Shown in pieces: positions 36,663 through 43,898 of a DNA stretch of 64,000 nucleotides. The first letter of the stretch is position 1. Each line of letters opens with the position of its first letter. The position numbers and the translations under genes are program-made. The DNA is from Eubacterium sp. (lineage in GTDB: Bacteria; Bacillota; Clostridia; Peptostreptococcales; Anaerovoracaceae): the NCBI GenBank assembly GCA_017533915.1, contig JAFWHX010000005.1, positions 1-64,000 on the forward strand, read 5' to 3'. A model generated the notes under the pieces. The model saw only the letters and a list, made by a program, of their open reading frames with translations. It was not told where the DNA came from and made no database searches.

Positions 36663-36893
36663 CAGAGACTGTCAGGACAGTATTACGAGCATACGCTTTA
36701 TCTGACTCCTACTGTATATACGGTTGAGAAGGGACATAAGATCAAGCTTCTTATTTTTGCACAGGATCCGTACAGATCTCGTTTGGATGAGGCGGAAGAT
36801 GCAACGCCGCAGTTCGACGATAATGCAAAAGATAAAGTATATTCGTTTAACATAGACAACGCGTCGATAGACGTAAAGCTTCCTCCCCGCTGA
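36663..36893 (+). pseudogene. 3' remnant of an Xaa-Pro dipeptidyl-peptidase-like gene
   Basis: An open frame with no start of its own encodes about 76 residues: a C-terminal beta domain with LYLTPTVYTVEKGHKIKLLIF, then AQDPYRSRLDE and a normal end at KLPPR followed by TGA. This matches the end of CocE/NonD or X-prolyl dipeptidyl-peptidase family hydrolases. The catalytic alpha/beta-hydrolase part is absent. A stop codon lies directly before the frame, and an ATG at 36650 begins a different frame of 25 codons. The gene is therefore a truncated relic. Confidence 0.75.
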
Positions 36894-36933
36894 TCACAGC
36901 AAAGCAATCTGCGGTCTTCAGAGGGTATTAGTC

Positions 36934-36962
36934 TTGAGTTTTAGTCTGGCGTGTAATAAAAT
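36934..36962 (+). promoter_or_regulatory. Predicted promoter of the zinc-ribbon gene
   Basis: TTGAGT at 36934-36939, 17 bases, TAAAAT at 36957-36962, 40 bases before the start codon. Confidence 0.55.
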
Positions 36963-37002
36963 CAAATTAAGGTAAAACAGGTATCGTATTGGAGGAAGAA
37001 AA

Positions 37003-38307
37003 ATGCTGAAGTGCCCTAATTGTGGAGCTGAATATAATGATAACACCTGGTTCTGTGTGAACTGCGGGACTATGCTGGATGTGCAGCGTGATAAGATCAA
37101 AGAGCAGCCTGACGAAGAACCGGAGAAGGTTGAAGAAGTTGCCGAAGAGTCAGAGCAGGTAGAAGAAATTGCCGCAGAGCCAGAGCAGGTAGAAGAAGCA
37201 GGAACCGAGCCAATCGAAGAGCCAGCTGAGGACGAGACAGAACCTGCCGAAGCGGCTCCTGTAGAGGAAGCAGCCGCAGAGCCAGAGCCAGTTGAGGAAG
37301 CTGAAGAGGAAACAGCTGAAGAGGCAGAGCCAGAGGAAGAAGCTGAGCCAGCTGAAGAACCAGTTGAAGAAACGGCTCCTGAAGAAGAGTCGGAACCGGC
37401 TGAGGAAGCTGTAGAAGAAACGGCAGAAGAAAACCCAGAGGAATCTCCTGAAGAGGAAGCTGCTGAAGAACCGACTGAAGAGCCAGCAGAAGAAGCGGCT
37501 CCTGAAGAAGAGGCTGAGCCAGCAGCAGAAGAAGCGGCTCCTGAAGAAGAGCCAGAACCGACTGAGGAAGCTGTGGAAGAGACAGCAGAAGAAAATCCAG
37601 AGGAAGCTCCTGTAGAGGAAGCTGCTGAAGAGGCAGTGACAGAGGAAGAGGCCGAGTCAGCTGAAGAGGCAGCAGAAGAAGCGGCTCCTGAAGAAGAAGC
37701 TGAGCCAGCCGAGGAAGCTGTGGAAGAGACGGCAGAAGACACTCTAGAAGAAGCTCCTAAAGAGGAAGCAGCCGAAGAGCTGGAGTCTGAAGAAGAAGCC
37801 GAGCCAGCAGAAGAAACTCCAGCTGAAGCTGAGATAATCGAACCTGCACCGGTACCGCCAAGAACACCAGGCAATAATATCATGGAAGATGAGAAGACTG
37901 AAGCACTGGATGTCAATGCAGATGAAGCTTACTCATCGTATGCAGGCGGAAGCGAGAACACGGACTATGATATCAAAACTGAAGGATCGGGCAATATTGA
38001 CTACGATGTGCAGACATATGATTATGATGATGATCCGGCAGCGCAAGATAAGGGAAGCGTAGGATGGGCCGTACTGGGATTTCTCATCCCACTGATCGGG
38101 CTGATTTTGTTCATTGCATGGCATAAGAGTAAGCCTAACAGCGCGAAGAATGCAGGCGCAGGAGCTCTTGTGAGGATCATCGTAGATATCGTTCTGCTGT
38201 TTATCGGATTTATCATTCTTGGCCTGGGAGCAACATTTATTGCTGAAACAGCGGATATGTCAGACTTTGCCACAAGTGTTGTAACAAATATTACGATGAC
38301 GCTTTGA
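37003..38307 (+). CDS. Membrane zinc-ribbon protein with long acidic linker
   Basis: The 434-residue protein opens with a zinc ribbon (CPNCG near 4-8, CVNCG near 24-28). Residues about 35-290 are almost entirely Glu, Ala, Pro, Thr and Val in loose EEA-EPEE repeats and would be extended and strongly acidic. Two membrane helices lie near the C terminus (about 348-370 and 388-412). Zinc-ribbon plus membrane domain proteins are common in Firmicutes, but the 250-residue acidic linker is unusual. Function is unknown. GGAGG precedes the start. The long Ser-rich frame on the other strand is a by-product of this composition. Confidence 0.85.
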   Translation: MLKCPNCGAEYNDNTWFCVNCGTMLDVQRDKIKEQPDEEPEKVEEVAEESEQVEEIAAEPEQVEEAGTEPIEEPAEDETEPAEAAPVEEAAAEPEPVEEAEEETAEEAEPEEEAEPAEEPVEETAPEEESEPAEEAVEETAEENPEESPEEEAAEEPTEEPAEEAAPEEEAEPAAEEAAPEEEPEPTEEAVEETAEENPEEAPVEEAAEEAVTEEEAESAEEAAEEAAPEEEAEPAEEAVEETAEDTLEEAPKEEAAEELESEEEAEPAEETPAEAEIIEPAPVPPRTPGNNIMEDEKTEALDVNADEAYSSYAGGSENTDYDIKTEGSGNIDYDVQTYDYDDDPAAQDKGSVGWAVLGFLIPLIGLILFIAWHKSKPNSAKNAGAGALVRIIVDIVLLFIGFIILGLGATFIAETADMSDFATSVVTNITMTL

Positions 38308-38369
38308 TCCTGACTGAGGTCATTTTGATCTGTTCGGGATCATATGAATAAGATTATAAGTGCATTACA

Positions 38370-38405
38370 GGCAGGATGGATAGTATCCGTCCTGCCATTT
38401 TTTAC
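38370..38405 (+). terminator. Terminator of the zinc-ribbon gene
   Basis: GGCAGGATGGATA pairs with TATCCGTCCTGCC with small mismatches; ATTTTTT follows. Confidence 0.85.
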
Positions 38406-38432
38406 CATTTTCAAGAATTCTATTAAGAAGTC

Positions 38433-38461
38433 TTTACGTGTGTTTTGTGGTGTGATATTAT
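38433..38461 (+). promoter_or_regulatory. Predicted promoter of the BMC shell gene pair
   Basis: TTTACG at 38433-38438, 17 bases, TATTAT at 38456-38461, 54 bases before the first start codon. Confidence 0.55.
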
Positions 38462-38480
38462 AAATATGTATCAAAATGAG

Positions 38481-38501
38481 GTGGACTGTAATTTAGTCCA
38501 C
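38481..38501 (+). promoter_or_regulatory. Hairpin in the 5' UTR of the first BMC gene
   Basis: GTGGACT/AGTCCAC is a perfect 7-bp stem with a 7-base loop, three bases ahead of the GAGGTAG ribosome binding site. It could modulate translation or bind a regulator; it has no T run. Confidence 0.55.
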
Positions 38502-38514
38502 GTGAGGTAGACCG

Positions 38515-38892
38515 ATGGAATTGGACAAGAATACTAGAGCACAAGGTCAGGTACGTATCGTACAGGAAACAGTAGCCGGTAAAGAGATCACTCTTTGCCA
38601 TATTATTGGTGGACCTCTTCCGATCGTGTATCAGAAGCTGGGACTCAACCCTGAGATCGACTACAGGACATCTGCAATTGGTATTATGAATATGACTCCG
38701 CCGGAGTCAGCTGTTATTGCATCCGATATCGCCGTTAAGAACGGCGACGTCTACCTTGGATTTGCCGACAGATTCAGCGGAACGCTTATTATTACAGGAG
38801 AGCTCTCCCAGGTCAAGGCCGCACTGCATGAGATATGCAGATATTTTGAGAATGATCTGGGCTATGTTGTCTGCCCGATAACGGAGCGCTAG
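38515..38892 (+). CDS. EutS/PduU-type microcompartment shell protein
   Basis: The 125 residues match the circularly permuted BMC-H shell proteins EutS and PduU: an N-terminal strand and hairpin (RIVQETVAGKEITLCHIIG), then the BMC core with AIGIMNMTPPESAVIASDIAVKNGDVYLGF and DRFSGTLIITG. Such proteins form hexameric tiles of ethanolamine or propanediol microcompartments. No signature enzyme, other shell gene or regulator is adjacent; only a second copy follows nine bases later. Start ATG 38515 follows GAGGTAG. Confidence 0.88.
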   Translation: MELDKNTRAQGQVRIVQETVAGKEITLCHIIGGPLPIVYQKLGLNPEIDYRTSAIGIMNMTPPESAVIASDIAVKNGDVYLGFADRFSGTLIITGELSQVKAALHEICRYFENDLGYVVCPITER

Positions 38893-38900
38893 CATAGTAA

Positions 38901-39362
38901 ATGGGTGTATATGCTGACAAAGGCGGAAAACTTTCCGCCGAAGGCCAGGCTATTCTTGATGAAATATACAAGGACGCATATGAGCGTGCGCAAGGCGGCC
39001 AGGTACGTATCACACGTGTAACCATACCGGGAAAAGAAATCACTCTGGCACACATCATCGGAGTTTCCCAGTATCCTGTATACAAGAATATGGCGCTGGA
39101 TATAGGTCTGCACCAGGGTGAGGACCCTACGGGAAAAGCACTTGGGATACTCCATATGTGCCCGTGGGAGTCGGTAGTTATCGGAGCTGATATCGCAGTG
39201 AAAATGGGCGATGTCGAGATCGGATTCATGGATCGTTTCTGTGGATCGCTCATACTTCTGGGCGAGAGAGAGGACATCAAGTCGGCGGTCTATGAGATCG
39301 TAAGATATTTCGGAGAAGATCTCGGCTACCCGGTATGCGAAATCACAGAACAGTGGAGATAA
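38901..39362 (+). CDS. Second EutS/PduU-type shell protein, N-extended
   Basis: The 153-residue product is a paralogue of the gene just upstream (VRITRVTIPGKEITLAHIIG; ALGILHMCPWESVVIGADIAVKMGDVEIGF; DRFCGSLILLGERED). It has an N-terminal extension of about 33 residues, predicted helical (EGQAILDEIYKDAYERA), absent from the first copy and from usual EutS; it may contact cargo or a partner. No good ribosome binding site stands before ATG 38901, so coupling with the upstream gene, eight bases away, is likely. A terminator follows. Confidence 0.87.
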   Translation: MGVYADKGGKLSAEGQAILDEIYKDAYERAQGGQVRITRVTIPGKEITLAHIIGVSQYPVYKNMALDIGLHQGEDPTGKALGILHMCPWESVVIGADIAVKMGDVEIGFMDRFCGSLILLGEREDIKSAVYEIVRYFGEDLGYPVCEITEQWR

Positions 39363-39368
39363 TTATGA

Positions 39369-39394
39369 GCCGGGATATGAGTCCCGGCTTTTTT
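39369..39394 (+). terminator. Terminator of the BMC gene pair
   Basis: GCCGGGA/TCCCGGC with a 6-base loop is followed by six T. Confidence 0.85.
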
Positions 39395-39425
39395 ATGCGG
39401 ACTACTTCGACATCTGAGAGAACAA

Positions 39426-39572
39426 ATGAAAAAAACTGTTTTTATGCGGCAGATGAGCTGTTCAGGAGAAGGCGTACAGGATGTCGTTGACTATCTGTGT
39501 GAGTATTCCGACAAGCTGTCGCTGGAGGAAGTAAAAGAAAACCAGAAAAAAAGGCTCAAAGACTGGGCTTAG
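39426..39572 (+). CDS. Short unrecognised protein or gene fragment
   Basis: A 48-codon frame from ATG 39426 encodes a mostly helical, charged peptide (GVQDVVDYLCEYSDKLSLEEV, then KRLKDWA). It lacks a clear ribosome binding site. The composition looks protein-like rather than random, so it may be a genuine small protein or the C-terminal remnant of a lost gene. Confidence 0.35.
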   Translation: MKKTVFMRQMSCSGEGVQDVVDYLCEYSDKLSLEEVKENQKKRLKDWA

Positions 39573-39630
39573 AGAGTTGCAGCCAAAAGTAAATATAAGT
39601 CAGAAACAGAATAATAAGTGAGGGACAATT

Positions 39631-40506
39631 TTGGATTTCAGGATCGGAAGAAATGACCCGTGCTGGTGCGGGAGCGGAAAAAAGTACAAAAAATGCCATT
39701 ATGATTTTGATCAGAAGATCAGGCAGATAGAGTCGGAAGGGCACATCGTACCGGACCACGACATGCTGAAGACCCCGGATGAGGTCGAGATGATCAAAAA
39801 GAGCGCGCACATCAACGTGACCGTGCTTGACGAGATCACCGAGCACATCCACGAAGGCATGCGCCTTTCTGAGATAGATGACCTGGTAAACGAGGTCACT
39901 GAAAAGATGGGCGGGATCCCTGCGCCGCTTAACTATGAGGGATATCCTTACAGCGTCTGCACATCCGTGAACGACCAGGTATGCCACGGCTTCCCGCGTC
40001 CTGAATACATTCTGAAATCAGGAGACATCGTGAACTGCGACTGCTCCACGATACTTAACGGATATTATTCCGACTCATCCAGGATGTACTGCATCGGCGA
40101 CGTCAGCCCGGAGAAGCGGAAGCTCGTCGAAGTAACTAAAGAGTGCGTCGAGCTCGGTCTTGAGAAAGTCCAGCCATGGGGATTCATGGGCGACATGTCA
40201 CATGCAGTAGACGAGCATGCTCGCGCCAACGGCTATAGAGTAGTAGAAGAATTCGGCGGCCACGGAGTCGGAGTGGAATTCCACGAGGATCCGTTCGTCG
40301 ACTACGTCAGCGAGCCTGGAACAGAGATGCTTCTTGTTCCGGGGCTCATGTTCACGATCGAGCCGATGATAAACATGGGCAGAAAAGACATCTATATAGA
40401 CAAAGACAATGGCTGGGAAGTTTACACTCAGGATCACAAGCCATCAGCTCAGTGGGAGATTCAGGTGCTCGTAACAGAAGACGGCCACGAAGTGATCAGC
40501 TGGTAG
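39631..40506 (+). CDS. map: Methionine aminopeptidase with N-terminal SEC-C motif
   Basis: Type I MetAP removes the initiator Met from new proteins. The 291 residues begin with a zinc-binding SEC-C motif (NDPCWCGSGKKYKKCH, about 8-23), thought to bring the enzyme to the ribosome. Then comes the pita-bread fold with metal ligands in CDCSTIL (Asp), SDSSRMY (Asp), HGVGVEFHEDP (His), FTIEPM (Glu) and a final Glu in QWEIQVLV. The start is TTG 39631 after GAGGG. It is the only map in the window and may replace the one missing from the adk-infA interval. Confidence 0.94.
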   Translation: MDFRIGRNDPCWCGSGKKYKKCHYDFDQKIRQIESEGHIVPDHDMLKTPDEVEMIKKSAHINVTVLDEITEHIHEGMRLSEIDDLVNEVTEKMGGIPAPLNYEGYPYSVCTSVNDQVCHGFPRPEYILKSGDIVNCDCSTILNGYYSDSSRMYCIGDVSPEKRKLVEVTKECVELGLEKVQPWGFMGDMSHAVDEHARANGYRVVEEFGGHGVGVEFHEDPFVDYVSEPGTEMLLVPGLMFTIEPMINMGRKDIYIDKDNGWEVYTQDHKPSAQWEIQVLVTEDGHEVISW

Positions 40507-40562
40507 GTGTTTCCGGGGCAGCTCCTGGGGACACAGGTACGCACAAAAGTACGCAAACAGAT

Positions 40563-41852
40563 ATGTATGAACTAATAGCTACGGCGACGTTCGGCCTAGA
40601 GGCTGTGGTACGCCGTGAGATCGAACAATTAGGATATAAAGTGACCAGGACCGAAGACGGTAAGGTCACTTTTTTGGGTGACGTCAGAGCGATAGTCAGG
40701 TCAAACCTCTGGCTTAGAGCGGCTGACAGGGTTTTGATCAAAATGGCGGAATTTCAGGCGGCGGAGTCGGAGGAGCTTTTCCAGCAGGTGAAAGGCATTG
40801 CCTGGGAGGATCTGATCCCGCCCGACGGAAAGTTCACTGTGAACTGCTCTACGGTGCGATCAAAGCTCAGGAGCGAGCCGAACAACCAGAAGACCGTAAA
40901 AAAGGCAGTCGTCGAAAGACTGTCGGCGGAGTATGGGATCGACAGGTTCCCGGAGACTGGCGCCGAATATACGATCAAAATCACCTTGCTTAAGGACAGG
41001 GCAACTATCACTGTGGATACGACAGGCGAGAGCCTTCATAAAAGAGGATACAGAGTGGCGCCTATAGCCGCGCCGCTTAAAGAGACTCTTGCCGCGGCGA
41101 TGATAGAGCTTTCATTCTGGCATGCAGACAGGGTTTTGATCGACCCATGCTGCGGATCAGGAACGATCCCGATCGAAGCCGCTTTGATCGGACGGAACAT
41201 AGCGCCTGGGCTGAAGCGGCACTTTGCTTCGGAGCGCTGGGACCTGATACCAGAAGAAATATGGCAGGAGGAGCGCGAGCGTGCGAAGAAAGAAATGAAG
41301 CCGGCGCTGAGGATGGACATCACGGCCTGCGACATCGACCCGAAAGCGATAGCTGCCGCAAAAAAGAATGCCGCAGCAGCGGGAGTGGCCGACACGATAA
41401 GATTCAGGACAGCCGACATCAGGGATACGCTTAATGCAGAAAACGATGCGGCAGCAAAGCCTGGATCAGGAGCCGGCAAGCCGAAGCGCGTCATGCCGGT
41501 CCATATAATCCGCCCGGACGGGACCGACAGAGGAGAGATAACGATGCCCGCAGAAACATTGAGATCGGTACTGAAATCAGATCAGGATGACCGCAGGCTC
41601 CCGAATAACGGCATAATCATAACGAACCCGGTATACGGCGAGAGAATAGGCGACCAGAAGCAGGCGGACTACGTGTTCGCCGCTATCCACGACTTCATGA
41701 CCGCGCGTCCCGACTGGTCAGTCTTCCTCATCACACCGGACAAAAAAACAGAAGAAAAAACGGCCGGCAGGCGCGCCGACCGCAGACGCAAACTGTATAA
41801 CGGCAATATCGAAGTGTGCTACTACCAGTTCCACGGCGAGAAGCAGCATTAA
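40563..41852 (+). CDS. THUMP-domain SAM-dependent RNA methyltransferase
   Basis: The 429-residue protein has an N-terminal THUMP RNA-binding region (about 45-160) and a C-terminal Rossmann methyltransferase with DPCCGSGTIPIEAA, as in RlmL-type enzymes that make m2G in 23S rRNA. Two oddities: an insertion of about 45 residues (Ala/Gly/Lys rich, near 298-345) before motif IV, and motif IV that reads NPVYGERI where NPPYGERL is usual. ATG 40563 is chosen because the protein then begins MYELIATATFGLE as in the family. No strong ribosome binding site is present. Confidence 0.88.
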   Translation: MYELIATATFGLEAVVRREIEQLGYKVTRTEDGKVTFLGDVRAIVRSNLWLRAADRVLIKMAEFQAAESEELFQQVKGIAWEDLIPPDGKFTVNCSTVRSKLRSEPNNQKTVKKAVVERLSAEYGIDRFPETGAEYTIKITLLKDRATITVDTTGESLHKRGYRVAPIAAPLKETLAAAMIELSFWHADRVLIDPCCGSGTIPIEAALIGRNIAPGLKRHFASERWDLIPEEIWQEERERAKKEMKPALRMDITACDIDPKAIAAAKKNAAAAGVADTIRFRTADIRDTLNAENDAAAKPGSGAGKPKRVMPVHIIRPDGTDRGEITMPAETLRSVLKSDQDDRRLPNNGIIITNPVYGERIGDQKQADYVFAAIHDFMTARPDWSVFLITPDKKTEEKTAGRRADRRRKLYNGNIEVCYYQFHGEKQH

Positions 41853-41858
41853 TGTGCG

Positions 41859-42845
41859 CTATATCAGCGGCAGCACATACTTTTCCACAAACTGGACTCT
41901 ATCGAAGATCTTCGGCTTGAGCGTTCCCGTAACGCCGACCGTGATCTTCTTTTCTTTATTCACGTAGATCAGATTTCCGCCGTCTCCCATTGCTGCGAAT
42001 ACCGGCTTGTCGATGTCCGGCGTGTACCAAAGATATCCGTAGTGCATGTTGCCGAAGTCTTCACCAAGATCAAGAATCGGCGATGTCATCTGGCGTATCC
42101 ATTCTTCAGACAGCACACGTTTACCATCGTACACGCCGCCGCAAAGCAGCATATGGCCGATCCTGGCCATATCGCGCGCCGACATACAAAGCCCCCATCC
42201 GGCGGTCACTCTCCCTGCGGGTTCTGTGTACCATTCATTTGTACGCGGCGATTTGGTCAACACATAATGCAGCTGATCTTCTTTTGAGCTGTCCCCGTGA
42301 GGAGCATGCTCGGGAATGCCAAGCGGAGCGAATAAGGCTTTGTTCGCAAGGTCAAGGCATCGCTCGCCCGTCGCATTCTCGATGATCCCGGCCAGGATCT
42401 GTATCCCAAGCGTCGCGTATTTGAACTCGCCGGTTATGCCCTTCCGCCCGCCGAGCAGATCGAGCGCCGCCTTCGTCCAGTCGTCCGACGTGCAGACTTT
42501 TACCCACGGCTCGGAACGGTATTTGTACGGCGCGGTCATCGTGAGAAGATGCCGGAGCGTCACATCAAAAATCGTCTTTTCGCCGCGCTTCACACTATAA
42601 TCCGGAAAGAAATCGAGCACTTTCTGATCAACGCTTCTGATGCATCCCATATCATACGCGATCCCCGCAAGGATCGACATCACACTCTTCGTGACAGACA
42701 TGACGTGCACCGCGTCGCCAGTATCAAAACCATGCCAGCAGTCTTCGTACACCGGCTCACCGTCCTTCAGCGCGTAGATCTGGCAGATGTTCTTCTCATT
42801 CACGCGGCTCGCCGCAACAAACTCATGCAGCTTCGTTTTGTTCAT
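41859..42845 (-). CDS. Serine hydrolase, class C beta-lactamase family
   Basis: The 328-residue cytoplasmic protein (no signal peptide) belongs to the serine beta-lactamase-like/esterase superfamily. The nucleophile motif SxxK is in VMSVTKSVMSI near residue 50. The region YATLGIQILAGI and the late GDGGNLIYVN are typical of this family. Such proteins act as esterases or D-aminopeptidases; true antibiotic resistance is not implied. The start at 42845 is selected because AGGAGG lies eight bases upstream on the minus strand; a longer upstream frame is rejected. It converges with the methyltransferase gene with only six bases between. Confidence 0.87.
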   Translation of the reverse strand: MNKTKLHEFVAASRVNEKNICQIYALKDGEPVYEDCWHGFDTGDAVHVMSVTKSVMSILAGIAYDMGCIRSVDQKVLDFFPDYSVKRGEKTIFDVTLRHLLTMTAPYKYRSEPWVKVCTSDDWTKAALDLLGGRKGITGEFKYATLGIQILAGIIENATGERCLDLANKALFAPLGIPEHAPHGDSSKEDQLHYVLTKSPRTNEWYTEPAGRVTAGWGLCMSARDMARIGHMLLCGGVYDGKRVLSEEWIRQMTSPILDLGEDFGNMHYGYLWYTPDIDKPVFAAMGDGGNLIYVNKEKKITVGVTGTLKPKIFDRVQFVEKYVLPLI

Positions 42846-43151
42846 TCCACGCCTCCTGCTTTCATGACGCCTTAGATATCGAACCATATGGCATACAAAT
42901 CTTTGTGTGCCCACGCCCAATCAAAACTTTATCGATCAACATTTCACGCCCGATCAAAACCTTATCGATCATCATTTCACGCCCGATCAAAACTCACCTG
43001 TTCCAAGAAAAGGCTAACCCTATTAAAAATGAATTTCAACAAAAATATTAAAACTATTCTGGTTGTAATGCGGCAGGACGAATCGCAAAACAGATCAAAA
43101 TTTGTTTAGGCGGATGCCACGTAGTGATGTGTAACCTTCCAAGACAGTTTT
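42846..43151. other. Spacer with a 33-bp repeat
   Basis: CACGCCCGATCAAAACCTTATCGATCA(A/T)CATTT-like units start at 42912, 42945 and 42978 (the third truncated). The remainder up to 43151 is AT-rich with no gene. Confidence 0.6.
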
Positions 43152-43690
43152 TTGTATCAAAAGGGCCAAGGTTTTGTCATATGTGTACACAAAAATGGGC
43201 TGAAATGGGCTTTGATCACAGTTAGGAGTGAAAAACATTGTATCAAAATGGCCAAAGTTTTGCTGCATGTGTACACAAACGTACCGAAATGTGTTTTGAT
43301 CGCACCAAGAGTGAAAGTTTTGTATCAAAATGGCCAAGGTTTTGTCATATGTGTACACAAAAATGGGCCGAAATGGGCTTTGATCGCAGTTAGGAGTGAA
43401 AAACATTGTATCAAAATGGCCAAAGTTTTGCTGCATGTGTACACAAACGTACCGAAATGTGTTTTGATCGTACCGAAATGTGTTTTGATCGCACCAAGAG
43501 TGAAAGTTTTGTATCAAAATGGCCAAGGTTTTGTCATATGTGTACACAAAAATGGGCCGAAATGGGCTTTGATCGCGGTCAGGAGTGAAAAACATTGTAT
43601 CAAAAGGGCCAAGGTTTTGCTGTATGTGTACACAAAGACCAGCCGAAATGTACACATTTCGCAGCCAAGGGGGAAAAGCGCTTGGCATTT
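43152..43690. repeat. Alternating 82/86-bp array of the TGTACA repeat family
   Basis: Units begin with TTGTATCAAAA at 43152, 43238, 43320, 43406, 43509 and 43595. Two types alternate: one holds AAGGTTTTGTCATATGTGTACACAAAAATGGGC, the other AAAGTTTTGCTGCATGTGTACACAAACGTACC. The 103-bp unit contains a 20-bp internal duplication. Read on the minus strand the unit contains TTTTGTGTACACATATGACAAAACCTTG, also found in the 53-kb array. Open frames on both strands here are repeat artefacts. Confidence 0.9.
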
Positions 43691-43786
43691 GAATAAGATT
43701 TTGTTCGGCGTGACACATCACTGCCAGATGCCTGGATAAACGGAAAGGCCATGTGTGTCCGAGACCTGGATCCAACGCGCATCTGA

Positions 43787-43815
43787 TTGTAATGTTGGCT
43801 GCATGGCGATATACT
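43787..43815 (+). promoter_or_regulatory. Predicted promoter of the alpha/beta hydrolase gene
   Basis: TTGTAA at 43787-43792, 17 bases, TATACT at 43810-43815. Confidence 0.6.
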
Positions 43816-43824
43816 ATAGGAAAG

Positions 43825-43847
43825 GATTATAGTCTGAATCTATAATC
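43825..43847 (+). promoter_or_regulatory. Operator-like dyad at the transcription start
   Basis: GATTATAG and CTATAATC form a perfect 8-bp inverted repeat with a 7-base centre, ten bases after the -10 box. Its position suits a repressor site. Confidence 0.45.
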
Positions 43848-43898
43848 GTAGTGATGGTGTCACATAGAACATGATCATAAATCAAGGAGGTAAGCATC

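Noticed and set aside
36918-37916. A 332-codon Ser/Ala-rich frame on the minus strand
   Set aside because: It lies exactly opposite the Glu/Ala/Pro linker of the zinc-ribbon gene. GAA/GAG-rich DNA reads as Ser-rich on the other strand. There is no ribosome binding site and the composition is not protein-like.
38515-39362. The cobalamin riboswitch as direct regulator of the BMC pair
   Set aside because: It is about 2.3 kb away with at least three terminators and an independent gene between, and the pair has its own promoter.
40452-40562. A 37-residue N-terminal extension of the THUMP methyltransferase
   Set aside because: It overlaps the map coding sequence in another frame and is not family-like; ATG 40563 gives the expected N terminus.
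43095-43775. Frames of 195 (+) and 226 (-) codons over the 43-kb array
   Set aside because: Same reason: repeated words from the array on both strands at once, with no start signals.
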